Source: Chrysoperla carnea (lineage: Eukaryota > Arthropoda > Insecta > Neuroptera > Chrysopidae). Taken from it: DNA of 64,000 nt. The notes under the pieces were generated by a model, which had not been told where the DNA came from, did no database searches, and saw only the letters and a list, made by a program, of their open reading frames with translations. Location: NCBI RefSeq assembly GCF_905475395.1, contig NC_058340.1:831501-895500 (forward strand). Reading direction: 5' to 3'. Below, piece by piece: positions 45,301 to 56,785 of this stretch. The translations under genes and the position numbers were made by a program. Numbering within the stretch: position 1 is the stretch's first letter; the number at the start of each line of letters is the position of its first letter.

Positions 45301-48300
45301 CTCTTTTTATTATTAGAGTCACAAAATGACTGTTTTTAATTTTTCTGTTCACAGGTTAACAACATACTCATTACCCACACGAAACTACAAGAAGGAATTC
45401 GAAAGAATTCGTCAAAGAGAAGCTGGATGGAAAATAGCATTTTTGGACGTAGAAATATTCAAAGATAGAGACGAGCTGACGTTAATTAACATTTACCGGA
45501 AGCTGACGAATGTGGATGGGTTCATTCCAAAGGACTCTTTTTATTATTAGAGTCACAAAATAATTGTTTTTAATTTTTCTGTTCACAGGTAAAAACATAC
45601 TCATTACCCACACGAAACTACAAGAAGGAATTCGAAAGAATTCGTCAAAGAGAAGCTGGATGGAAAATAGCATTTTTGGACGTAGAAATATTCAAAGATA
45701 GAGACGAGCTGACGTTAATTAACATTTACCGGAAGCTGACGAATGTGGATGGGTTCATTCCAAAGGACTCTTTTTATTATTAGAGTCACAAAATGATTGT
45801 TTTTAATTTTTCTGTTCACAGGTTAATAACATACTCATTACCCACACGAAACTACAAGAAGGAATTCGAAAGAATTCGTCAAAGAGAAGCTGGATGGAAA
45901 ATAGCATTTTTGGACGTAGAAATATTCAAAGATAGAGCCAAGCTGACGTTAATTAACACAACCGGAAGCTGACGAATGTGGATGGGTTCATTCCAAAGGA
46001 CTCTTTTTATTATTAGAGTCACAAAATGACTGTTTTTAATTTTTCTGTTCACAGGTTAACAACATACTCATTACCCACACGAAACTACAAGAAGGAATTC
46101 GTCAAAGAGAAGCTGGATGGAAAATAGCATTTTTGGACGTAGAAATATTCAAAGATAGAGACGAGCTGACGTTAATTAACATTTACCGGAAGCTGACGAA
46201 TGTGGATGGGTTCATTCCAAAGGACTCTTTTTATTATAAGAGTCACAAAATGATTGTTTTTAATTTTTCTGTTCACAGGTTAACAACATACTCATTACCC
46301 ACACGAAACTACAAGAAGGAATTCGAAAGAATTCGTCAAAGAGAAGCTGGATGGAAAATGGCATTTTTGGACGTAGAAATATTCAAAGATAGAGACGAGC
46401 TGACGTTAATTAACATATACCGGAAGCTGACGAATGTGGATGGGTTCATTCCAAAGGACTCTTTTTATTATTTGAGTCACAAAATGATTGTTTTTACTTT
46501 TTCTTTTCACAGGTTAACAACATACTCATTACCCACACGAAACTACAAGAAGGAATTCGAAAGAATTCGTCAAAGAGAAGCTGGATGGAAAATAGCATTT
46601 TTGGACGTAGAAATATTCAAAGATAGAGCCAAGCTGACGTTAATTAACACAACCGGAAGCTGACGAATGTGGATGGGTTCATTCCAAAGGACTCTTTTTA
46701 TTATTAGAGTCACAAAATGACTGTTTTTAATTTTTCTGTTCACAGGTTAACAACATACTCATTACCCACACGAAACTAAAAGAAGGAATTCGAAAGAATT
46801 CGTCAAAGAGAAGCTGGATGGAAAATAGCATTTTTGGACGTAGAAATATTCAAAGATAGAGACGAGCTGACGTTAATTAACATTTACCGGAAGCTGACGA
46901 ATGTGGATGGGTTCATTCCAAAGGACTCTTTTTATTATTATAGTCACAAAATGATTGTTTCTAATTTTTCTGTTCACAGGTTAACAACATACTCATTACC
47001 CACACGAAACTACAAGAAGGAATTCGTCAAAGAGAAGCTGGATGGAAAATAGCATTTTTGGACGTAGAAATATTCAAAGATAGAGACGAGCTGACGTTAA
47101 TTAACATTTACCGGAAGCTGACGAATGTGGATGGGTTCATTCCAAAGGACTCTTTTTATTATAAGAGTCACAAAATGATTGTTTTTAATTTTTCTGTTCA
47201 CAGGTAATAACATACTCATTACCCACACGAAACTACAAGAAGGAATTCGAAAGAATTCGTCAAAGAGAAGCTGGATGGAAAATGGCATTTTTGGACGTAG
47301 AAATATTCAAAGATAGAGACGAGCTGACGTTAATTAACATTTACCGGAAGCTGACGAATGTGGATGGGTTCATTCCAAAGGACTCTTTTTATTATTTGAG
47401 TCACAAAATGATTGTTTTTACTTTTTCTTTTCACAGGTAATAACATACTCATTACCCACACGAAACTACAAGAAGGAATTCGAAAGAATTCGTCAACAGA
47501 AGCTGGATGGAAAATAGCATTTTTGGACGTAGAAATATTCAAAGATAGAGCCAAGCTGACGTTAATTAACACAACCGGAAGCTGACGAATGTGGATGGGT
47601 TCATTCCAAAGGACTCTTTTTATTATTAGAGTCACAAAATGACTGTTTTTAATTTTTCTGTTCACAGGTTAACAACATACTCATTACCCACACGAATCTA
47701 CAAGAAGGAATTCGTCAAAGAGAAGCTGGATGGAAAATAGCATTTTTGGACGTAGAAATATTCAAAGATAGAGACGAGCTGACGTTAATTAACATTTACC
47801 GGAAGCTGACGAATGTGGATGGGTTCATTCCAAAGGACTCTTTTTATTATAAGAGTCACAAAATGATTGTTTTTAATTTTTCTGTTCACAGGTAATAACA
47901 TACTCATTACCCACACGAAACTACAAGAAGGAATTCGAAAGAATTCGTCAAAGAGAAGCTGGATGGAAAATGGCATTTTTGGACGTAGAAATATTCAAAG
48001 ATAGAGACGAGCTGACGTTAATTAACATTTACCGGAAGCTGACGAATGTGGATGGGTTCATTCCAAAGGACTCTTTTTATTATTTGAGTCACAAAATGAT
48101 TGTTTTTAATTTTTCTTTTCACAGGTTAACAACATACTCATTACCCACACGAAACTACAAGAAGGAATTCGAAAGAATTCGTCAAAGAGAAGCTGGATGG
48201 AAAATAGCATTTTTGGACGTAGAAATATTCAAAGATAGAGCCAAGCTGACGTTAATTAACACAACCGGAAGCTGACGAATGTGGATGGGTTCATTCCAAA

Positions 48301-51300
48301 GGACTCTTTTTATTATTAGAGTCACAAAATGACTGTTTTTAATTTTTCTGTTCACAGGTTAACAACATACTCATTACCCACACGAAACTACAAGAAGGAA
48401 TTCGAAAGAATTCGTCAAAGAGAAGCTGGATGGAAAATAGCATTTTTGGACGTAGAAATATTCAAAGATAGAGACGAGCTGACGTTAATTAACATTTACC
48501 GGAAGCTGACGAATGTGGATGGGTTCATTCCAAAGGACTCTTTTTATTATTATAGTCACAAAATGATTGTTTCTAATTTTTCTGTTCACAGGTTAACAAC
48601 ATACTCATTACCCACACGAAACTACAAGAAGGAATTCGAAAGAATTCGTCAAAGAGAAGCTGGATGGAAAATAGCATTTTTGGACGTAGAAATATTCAAA
48701 GATAGAGACGAGCTGACGTTAATTAACATTTACCGGAAGCTGACGAATGTGGATGGGTTCATTCCAAAGGACTCTTTTTATTATTAGAGTCACAAAATGA
48801 TTGTTTTTAATTTTTCTGTTCATAGGTTAATAACATACTCATTACCCACACGAAACTACAAGAAGTAATTCGAAAGAATTCGTCAAAGAGAAGCTGGATG
48901 GAAAATAGCATTTTTGGACGTAGAAATATTCAAAGATAGAGCCAAGCTGACGTTAATTAACACAACCGGAAGCTGACGAATGTGGATGGGTTCATTCCAA
49001 AGGACTCTTTTTATTATTAGAGTCACAAAATGACTGTTTTTAATTTTTCTGTTCACAGGTTAACAACATACTCATTACCCACACGAAACTACAAGAAGGA
49101 ATTCGTCAAAGAGAAGCTGGATGGAAAATAGCATTTTTGGACGTAGAAATATTCAAAGATAGAGCCAAGCTGACGTTAATTAACACAACCGGAAGCTGAC
49201 GAATGTGGATGGGTTCATTCCAAAGGACTCTTTTTATTATTAGAGTCACAAAATGACTGTTTTTAATTTTTCTGTTCACAGGTTAACAACATATACTCAT
49301 TACCCACACGAAACTACAAGAAGGAATTCGTCAAAGAGAAGCTGGATGGAAAATAGCATTTTTGGACGTAGAAATATTCAAAGATAGAGACGAGCTGACG
49401 TTAATTAACATTTACCGGAAGCTGACGAATGTGGATGGGTTCATTCCAAAGGACTCTTTTTATTACTATAGTCACAAAATGATTGTTTCTAATTTTTCTG
49501 TTCACAGGTAATAACATACTCATTACCCACACGAAACTACAAGAAGGAATTCGAAAGAATTCGTCAAAGAGAAGCTGGATGGAAAATGGCATTTTTGGAC
49601 GTAGAAATATTCAAAGATAGAGACGAGCTGACGTTAATTAACATTTACCGGAAGCTGACGAATGTGGATGGGTTCATTCCAAAGGACTCTTTTTATTATT
49701 AGAGTCACAAAATGATTGTTTTTAATTTTTCTGTTCACAGGTTAACAACATTCTCATTACCCACACGAAACTACAAGAAGGAATTCGAAAGAATTCGTCA
49801 AAGAGAAGCTGGATGGAAAATTGCATTTTTGGACGTAGAAATATTCAAAGATAGAGCCAAGCTGACGTTAATTAACACAACCGGAAGCTGACGAATGTGG
49901 ATGGGTTCATTCCAAAGGACTCTTTTTATTATTAGAGTCACAAAATGACTGTTTTTAATTTTTCTGTTCACAGGTTAACAACATACTCATTACCCACACG
50001 AAACTACAAGAAGGAATTCGAAAGAATTCGTCAAAGAGAAGCTGGATGGAAAATAGCATTTTTGGACGTAGAAATATTCAAAGATAGAGACGAGCTGACG
50101 TTAATTAACATTTACCGGAAGCTGACGAATGTGGATGGGTTCATTCCAAAGGACTCTTTTTATTATTATAGTCACAAAATGATTGTTTCTAATTTTTCTG
50201 TTCACAGGTTAACAACATACTCATTACCCACACGAAACTACAAGAAGGAATTCGAAAGAATTCGTCAAAGAGAAGCTGGATGGAAAATTGCATTTTTGGA
50301 CGTAGAAATATTCAAAGATAGAGACGAGCTGACGTTAATTAACATTTACCGGAAGCTGACGAATGTGGATGGGTTCATTCCAAAGGACTCTTTTTATTAT
50401 TAGAGTCACAAAATGATTGTTTTTAATTTTTCTGTTCACAGGTTAATAACATACTCATTACCCACACGAAACTACAAGAAGTAATTCGAAAGAATTCGTC
50501 AAAGAGAAGCTGGATGGAAAATAGCATTTTTGGACGTAGAAATATTCAAAGATAGAGCCAAGCTGACGTTAATTAACACAACCGGAAGCTGACGAATGTG
50601 GATGGGTTCATTCCAAAGGACTCTTTTTATTATTAGAGTCACAAAATGACTGTTTTTAATTTTTCTGTTCACAGGTAATAACATACTCATTACCCACACG
50701 AAACTACAAGAAGGAATTCGAAAGAATTTGCAAAGAGAAGCTGGATGGAAAATAGCATTTTTGGACGTAGAAATATTCAAAGATAGAGACGAGCTGACGT
50801 TAATTAACATTTACCGGAAGCTGACGAATGTGGATGGGTTCATTCCAAAGGACTCTTTTTATTATTAGAGTCACAAAATGATTGTTTCTAATTTTTCTGT
50901 TCACAGGTTAACAACATACTCATTACCCACACGAAACTACAAGAAGGAATTCGAAAGAATTCGTCAAAGAGAAGCTGGATGGAAAATTGCATTTTTGGAC
51001 GTAGAAATATTCAAAGATAGAGACGAGCTGACGTTAATTAACATTTACCGGAAGCTGACGAATGTGGATGGGTTCATTCCAAAGGACTCTTTTTATTATT
51101 AGAGTCACAAAATGATTGTTTTTAATTTTTCTGTTCACAGGTTAACAACATACTCATTACCCACACGAAACTACAAGAAGGAATTCGTCAAAGAGAAGCT
51201 GGATGGAAAATAGCATTTTTGGACGTAGAAATATTCAAAGATAGAGCCAAGCTGACGTTAATTAACACAACCGGAAGCTGACGAATGTGGATGGGTTCAT

Positions 51301-51631
51301 TCCAAAGGACTCTTTTTATTATTAGAGTCACAAAATGACTGTTTTTAATTTTTCTGTTCACAGGTTAACAACATACTCATTACCCACACGAAACTACAAG
51401 AAGGAATTCGTCAAAGAGAAGCTGGATGGAAAATAGCATTTTTGGACGTAGAAATATTCAAAGATAGAGCCAAGCTGACGTTAATTAACACAACCGGAAG
51501 CTGACGAATGTGGATGGGTTCATTCCAAAGGACTCTTTTTATTATTAGAGTCACAAAATGATTGTTTTTAATTTTTCTGTTCACAGGTTAACAACATACC
51601 CATTATCCACAACAAACTACAAGAAGGAATT
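30303..51631 (+). repeat. Satellite array (~92 units of 223-234 bp) derived from a Penelope-like RT segment
   Basis: Uninterrupted head-to-tail array of about 21.3 kb. A full unit is 234 bp (for example 31294-31527), that is 78 codons. Translated, it matches the late RT/thumb part of Penelope-like elements: AFLDVEIFKDRDELTLINIY, RKLTNVDGFIPKDSFYY, SHKMIVFNFSVHRLTTY. Variants are: loss of 10 bp between two GAATTC copies (224 bp); GCCAAG with ACACAACCGG in place of GACGAG with ACATTTACCGG (1 bp shorter); and GGTAATAAC in place of GGTTAACAAC (1 bp shorter). One codon after SFYY varies among TAG, TAT, AAG and TTG. Frames therefore break every one to two units and no long protein can be made. Higher-order blocks repeat at 688, 1381, 1390, 1837, 6005 and 6435 bp. 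The short frames on both strands here are by-products. Confidence 0.93.
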
Positions 51632-52371
51632 GGATTACATAACGTTGTTAATAGTTGACGTATTACAACTGATGCTAATTGATTGGATCCTCCTTCTACA
51701 CCTCCAACTACACCAACAGATGATCCTTTACATAGATGTCTTGTACTAAATGGTCTTGCATCTGGTTGATGTGGTAATGGAACCAATTTTGTATCCAAGT
51801 AAGTTGCCATCAAATGCATTACAATCTAAAATTAAAATAATTAACATTTTTATATTACAGTACAGGCTGTTCCTCCACCATCATTTAATTGATTAAAACA
51901 ATCCAGTAAATGTATGTGTATCGATTTGGATGATTTTGACGTCAATCGATTTGTACTGAAGACATGGCAATCAAGAAAATTCAATATGGATGGCTACCAG
52001 CAGACGACATAATGTGAAAAATTTTTTAAATAATTTTTTTATTTTAATTTGATGAATAATAAATAAAATAAATAAAGTGTAGGGACTTACAGCAGCATCG
52101 CATCGGTTGGTAAATGATCCTCCCATTGTTTACCATTGAAAGTTGAACCAGAATTCCAACGATATTCACTCATCGAACCACCTTTTGCTAGTTCTTGAAT
52201 CCATTTTACTAAATACTCTTGATTCGAATTCACTTCTAAGAATGGTATTAATGAACATAAAGTTGGTACATATTGTTGAGCTAATTGTGTTTGAGCTGTT
52301 TTACGTAAACGTTCTAATCCAACTGAATCGATTTCATCAACCAGACGACGAAGAATTGTTTGATAAATCCA
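51632..52371 (-). pseudogene. TMEM209-like gene fragment (two exons, frameshifted)
   Basis: On the minus strand, exon 52371-52091 encodes WIYQTILRRLVDEID, YVPTLCSLIPFLEV, NQEYLVKWIQELAKGGSMSE, YRWNSGSTFNGKQWEDHLPT. The next segment, from 51825 down to about 51640, encodes IVMHLMATYLDTKLVPLP and PDARPFSTRHLC. This order matches TMEM209 family proteins (membrane/nuclear-envelope proteins), which have the PTDSAIVMHLFCTYLD arrangement. At the exon 1 end the expected ACCGATGCTGCT reads ACCGATGCGATGCTGCT. A 5-bp GATGC tandem duplication puts the exons out of phase. The fragment is cut at 51631 by the satellite. The rest of the gene is absent, so it is a relic. Family call from memory. Confidence 0.72.
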
Positions 52372-52436
52372 CTAAAAATAATATTCATCAACATATATTT
52401 AGGCTCCTTCCCCGCCAGTCATCATATTTTTTAACC

Positions 52437-55200
52437 CTCGAACTAGAAAAAAGGGGTTTTATGGTTTATTTTTTAAGTTTTTTCTTTGGTTTTGTTTGAA
52501 AGGTAATTTAATGGTGAGTGTTCTTACTAGAAAAAAGGGGTTTTATGGTTTATTTTTTAAGTTTTTTCTTTGGTTTTGTTTGAAAGGTAATTTAATGATG
52601 AGTGTTCTTACTAGAAAAAAGGGGTTTTATGGTTTATTTTTTAAGTTTTTTCTTTAGTTTTGTTTGAAGGGTAATTTAATGGTGAGTGTTCTTACTAGAA
52701 AAAAGGGGTTTTATGGTTTATTTTTTAAGTTTTTTCTTTGGTTTTGTTTGAAAGGTAATTTAATGGTGAGTGTTCTTACTAGAAAAAAGGGGTTTTATGG
52801 TTTATTTTTTAAGTTTTTTCTTTGGTTTTGTTTGAAAGGTAATTTAATGGTGAGTGTTCTTACTAGAAAAAAGGGGTTTTATGGTTTATTTTTTAAGTTT
52901 TTTCTTTGGTTTTGTTTGAAAGGTAATTTAATGGTGAGTGTTCTTACTAGAAAAAAGGGGTTTTATGGTTTATTTTTTAAGTTTTTTCTTTGGTTTTGTT
53001 TGAAAGGTCATTTAATGGTGAGTGTTCTTACTAGAAAAAAGGGGTTTTATGGTTTATTTTTTAAGTTTTTTCTTTGGTTTTGTTTGAAAGGTAACTTAAT
53101 GGTGAGTGTTCTTACTAGAAAAAAGGAATTTTATGGTTTATTTTTTAAGTTTTTTCTTTGGTTTTGTTTGAAAGGTAATTTAATGGTGAGTGTTCTTACT
53201 AGAAAAAAGGGGTTTTATGGTTTATTTTTTAAGTATTTTCTTTGATTTTGTTTGAAAGGCAATTTAATGCTGAGTGTTCTTACTAGAAAAAAGGGGTTTT
53301 ATGGTTTATTTTTTAAGTTTTTTCTTTGGTTTTGTTTGAAAGGTAATTTAATGGTGAGTGTTCTTACTAGAAAAAAGGGTTTTTATGGTTTATTTTTTAA
53401 GTTTTTTCTTTGGTTTTGTTTGAAAGGTAATCTAATGGTGAGTGTTCTTACTAGAAAAAAGGGGTTTTATGGTTTATTTTTTAAGTTTTTTCTTTGGTTT
53501 TGTTTGAAAGGTAATTTAATGGTGAGTGTTCTTACTAGAAAAAAGGGGTTTTATGGTTTATTTTTTAAGTTTTTTCTTTGGTTTTGTTTGAAAGGTAATT
53601 TAATGGTGAGTGTTCTTACTAGAAAAAAGGGGTTTTATGGTTTATTTTTTAAGTTTTTTCTTTGGTTTTGTTTGAATGGTCATTTAATGGTGAGTGTTCT
53701 TACTAGAAAAAAGGGGTTTTATGGTTTATTTTTTAAGTTTTTTCTTTGGTTTTGTTTGAAAGGTAATCTAATGGTGAGTGTTCTTACTAGAAAAAAGGGG
53801 TTTTATGGTTTATTTTTTAAGTTTTTTCTTTGGTTTTGTTTGAAAGGTAATTTAATGGTGAGTGTTCTTACTAGAAAAAAGGGGTTTTATGGTTTATTTT
53901 TTAAGTTTTTTCTTTAGTTTTGTTTGAAGGGTAATTTAATGGTGAGTGTTCTTACTAGAAAAAAGGGGTTTTATGGTTTATTTTTTAAGTTTTTTCTTTG
54001 GTTTTGTTTGAAAGGTAATTTAATGGTGAGTGTTCTTACTAGAAAAAAGGGGTTTTATGGTTTATTTTTTAAGTTTTTTCTTTGGTTTTGTTTGAAAGGT
54101 AATTTAATGGTGAGTGTTCTTACTAGAAAAAAGGGGTTTTATGGTTTATTTTTTAAGTTTTTTCTTTGGTTTTGTTTGAAAGGTAATTTAATGGTGAGTG
54201 TTCTTACTAGAAAAAAGGGGTTTTATGGTTTATTTTTTAAGTTTTTTCTTTGGTTTTGTTTGAAAGGTCATTTAATGGTGAGTGTTCTTACTAGAAAAAA
54301 GGGGTTTTATGGTTTATTTTTTAAGTTTTTTCTTTGGTTTTGTTTGAAAGGTAACTTAATGGTGAGTGTTCTTACTAGAAAAAAGGAATTTTATGGTTTA
54401 TTTTTTAAGTTTTTTCTTTGGTTTTGTTTGAAAGGTAATTTAATGGTGAGTGTTCTTACTAGAAAAAAGGGGTTTTATGGTTTATTTTTTAAGTTTTTTC
54501 TTTGGTTTTGTTTGAAAGGTAATTTAATGGTGAGTGTTCTTGCTAGAAAAAAGGGGTTTTATGGTTTATTTTTTAAGTTTTTTCTTTGGTTTTGTTTGAA
54601 AGGTCATTTAATGGTGAGTGTTCTTACTAGAAAAAAGGGGTTTTATGGTTTATTTTTTAAGTTTTTTCTTTGGTTTTGTTTGAAAGGTAATTTAATGATG
54701 AGTGTTCTTACTAGAAAAAAGGGGTTTTATGGTTTATTTTTTAAGTTTTTTCTTTGGTTTTGTTTGAAGGGTAATTTAATGGTGAGTGTTCTTACTAGAA
54801 AAAAGGGGTTTTATGGTTTATTTTTTAAGTTTTTTCTTTGGTTTTGTTTGAAAGGTCATTTAATGGTGAGTGTTCTTACTAGAAAAAAGGGGTTTTATGG
54901 TTTATTTTTTAAGTTTTTTCTTTGGTTTTGTTTGAAAGGTAATTTAATGGTGAGTGTTCTTACTAGAAAAAAGGGGTTTTATGGTTTATTTTTTAAGTTT
55001 TTTCTTTGGTTTTGTTTGAAAGGTAATTTAATGGTGAGTGTTCTTACTAGAAAAAAGGAATTTTATGGTTTATTTTTTAATGGTTTCTTTGGTTTTGTTT
55101 GAAAGGTAATTTAATGGTGAGTGTTCTTACTAGAAAAAAGGGGTTTTATGGTTTATTTTTTAATGGTTTCTTTGGTTTTGTTTGAAAGGTAATTTAATGA
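52437..55200. repeat. 84-bp minisatellite, ~33 copies
   Basis: The unit runs AAAAAAGGGGTTTTATGG, then TTTATTTTTTAAG, TTTTTTCTTTGG, TTTTGTTTGAAAGG, TAATTTAATGGTGAGTG and TTCTTACTAG (84 bp = 28 codons). One frame stays open for up to 392 codons because the unit length is a multiple of three. The product would be a repeated hydrophobic/basic 28-mer with no family match, so it is treated as non-coding. Rare variants (TCATTT, GGAATT, TTTAGTTTTG, CTTGCTAG) mark copies. Its edges (TTAACCCTCGAACTAG; TTCTTAGATATAG) match the dispersed repeat R3 near 26020-26335, so the array grew from inside such an element. Confidence 0.9.
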
Positions 55201-55229
55201 TGAGTGTTCTTAGATATAGAAAATTAAAC

Positions 55230-56785
55230 ATCACAATTAAATTAGTGATGTTTTGCTACGCCTACTTAATATGTGTGTTTCAATGGCAGGTTTGAGAACG
55301 CATAGTCTGTCAATGCTTTGCTACTACAAATAATCAGCTGTCATACATATAACCTATGAATTAGAATTTCGAAAGTGAATGAATTTCATCTAGGTAAGTG
55401 ATTTATATTAATTAGACAAATATGATAATTAATTTAAATCTATTCGATTATTTATTAACATTAGTATTAAATTGTTGTGGTTGTATTTTATTTTACAGTA
55501 ATTTATAATATAAGCATAGCTTTTCTATTATGTGCATAGATGGCGCGCAGTGTATCATTTTATTTTGACATTTTACGAAAAGTGAAAGTTCAAGAAAAAT
55601 GGATAGATTTTTGAATTATTTTATTAATTTACACAGGTAATTTTAATAAAAATTAATACATAAATTTAATTTATCGGTTCTAAATATATTTATTTGTTTA
55701 TATAAATATTTATTTATATAGCTTGTGTGAAATGTATCCTAATTTATTTTAAAAAAAAAAGTTTACATGATAAATATGACGAAAAGGTAAGTGAAAAAAT
55801 ATTTATATTATATTTTATTATAATTATTGATTATATTAATTAATTATTTATATTTTATAATTAGACATTTTTACAAAGTAATTTTTTTATTCAAATAGCT
55901 ACACATTTTAGCTCAGACCATATTTGTATTTTATTTTTTAGTCGGTAATTTAAAATTTAAGCATAGTTTTCTTATTATATAGATAGATGGTGCGCAGTGT
56001 ATCATTTTATTTTGTTATGTTAGAAATGTCAAATTTGTTTCATGTTCTTAAATGTGATGCTACTTTTTGCATTTTATTAAATTACATAGATAAATTTAAT
56101 AAAAATTAATAAATAAATTCTATGTATCGGTATTAAATATATGTATGTGTAATGTGTATTTATAAATATAGTTTATTTATATTCATTATTTTAATAAAAA
56201 GTTTACATAATAAATAGGCATGTCGAAAATATAAATAAACAAATAGTGTTATATTATAATTATTGATTATATTAATTAATTATATATTTATTTTCATAGT
56301 ATAATTTAGCTACTTTTTTACATAATAAGTAATCATGATTTTCCAATTTATGTTTTTTTTTTTTAATCAACCTACACCAAATTAGATTCCCTCAGTTTTG
56401 ATAAATATATAATACTTATAATTACATCGAGGTACAAACTCAAATTGACCTAAAAGTTAAAAGTTTTCAGATTTTCATGTTTAAATTTGTGGTTAATAAG
56501 TTGTATTAAATGTCAGTTGGATTACCCTCTGTAAAATGTCAATTTTTTTAATGATTGATAGTGGGCAGATTACAAATTACATGTTTACCATAGATAGCAC
56601 CCACCATCGAAATTAATATTAGTTCAGCAAGTTTACCATAGATGGCATAAATGTATTTTGTTTTTGTAATCCTTTAAGTTTTTTCACTGAAATAATTTTT
56701 AAAATTCATACTTTACTATGCTATGTTTTCTTTAATACAAATTATCAAATTGATTTTTCCAATCCTTTCTTTTTTATTTGCATAT
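55230..56785. repeat. AT-rich region with a ~445-bp direct duplication
   Basis: ATAAGCATAGCTTTTCTATT at about 55510 and TTAAGCATAGTTTTCTTATT at about 55956, each followed by GCGCAGTGTATCATTTTATT, show two diverged direct copies about 445 bp apart, extending through the AAAAATTAATA and GTTTACAT blocks. Around 56575-56650 lies an inverted two-unit piece of the 47-bp repeat found at 59235-59690 (GTTTACCATAGATGGCA). No gene seen. Confidence 0.55.

Noticed and set aside
30331-51102. Dozens of short open frames on both strands in the satellite
   Set aside because: They are repeated pieces of the Penelope-like RT frame or its antisense shadow, cut by unit-specific frameshifts and stops. None encodes a working domain.
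30303-51631. CRISPR-like array
   Set aside because: Units are over 220 bp and directly adjacent with no unique spacers, and the genome is eukaryotic.
51841-52020. Possible plus-strand exon (acceptor at about 51860)
   Set aside because: No coherent protein was found on either strand. It lies in the intron between the two TMEM209-like exons.
52664-55102. Long open frames (193, 221 and 392 codons) of a repeated 28-residue hydrophobic/basic peptide
   Set aside because: They follow from an 84-bp tandem unit whose length is divisible by three. There is no family match or splice context, and stops appear wherever a unit mutates.
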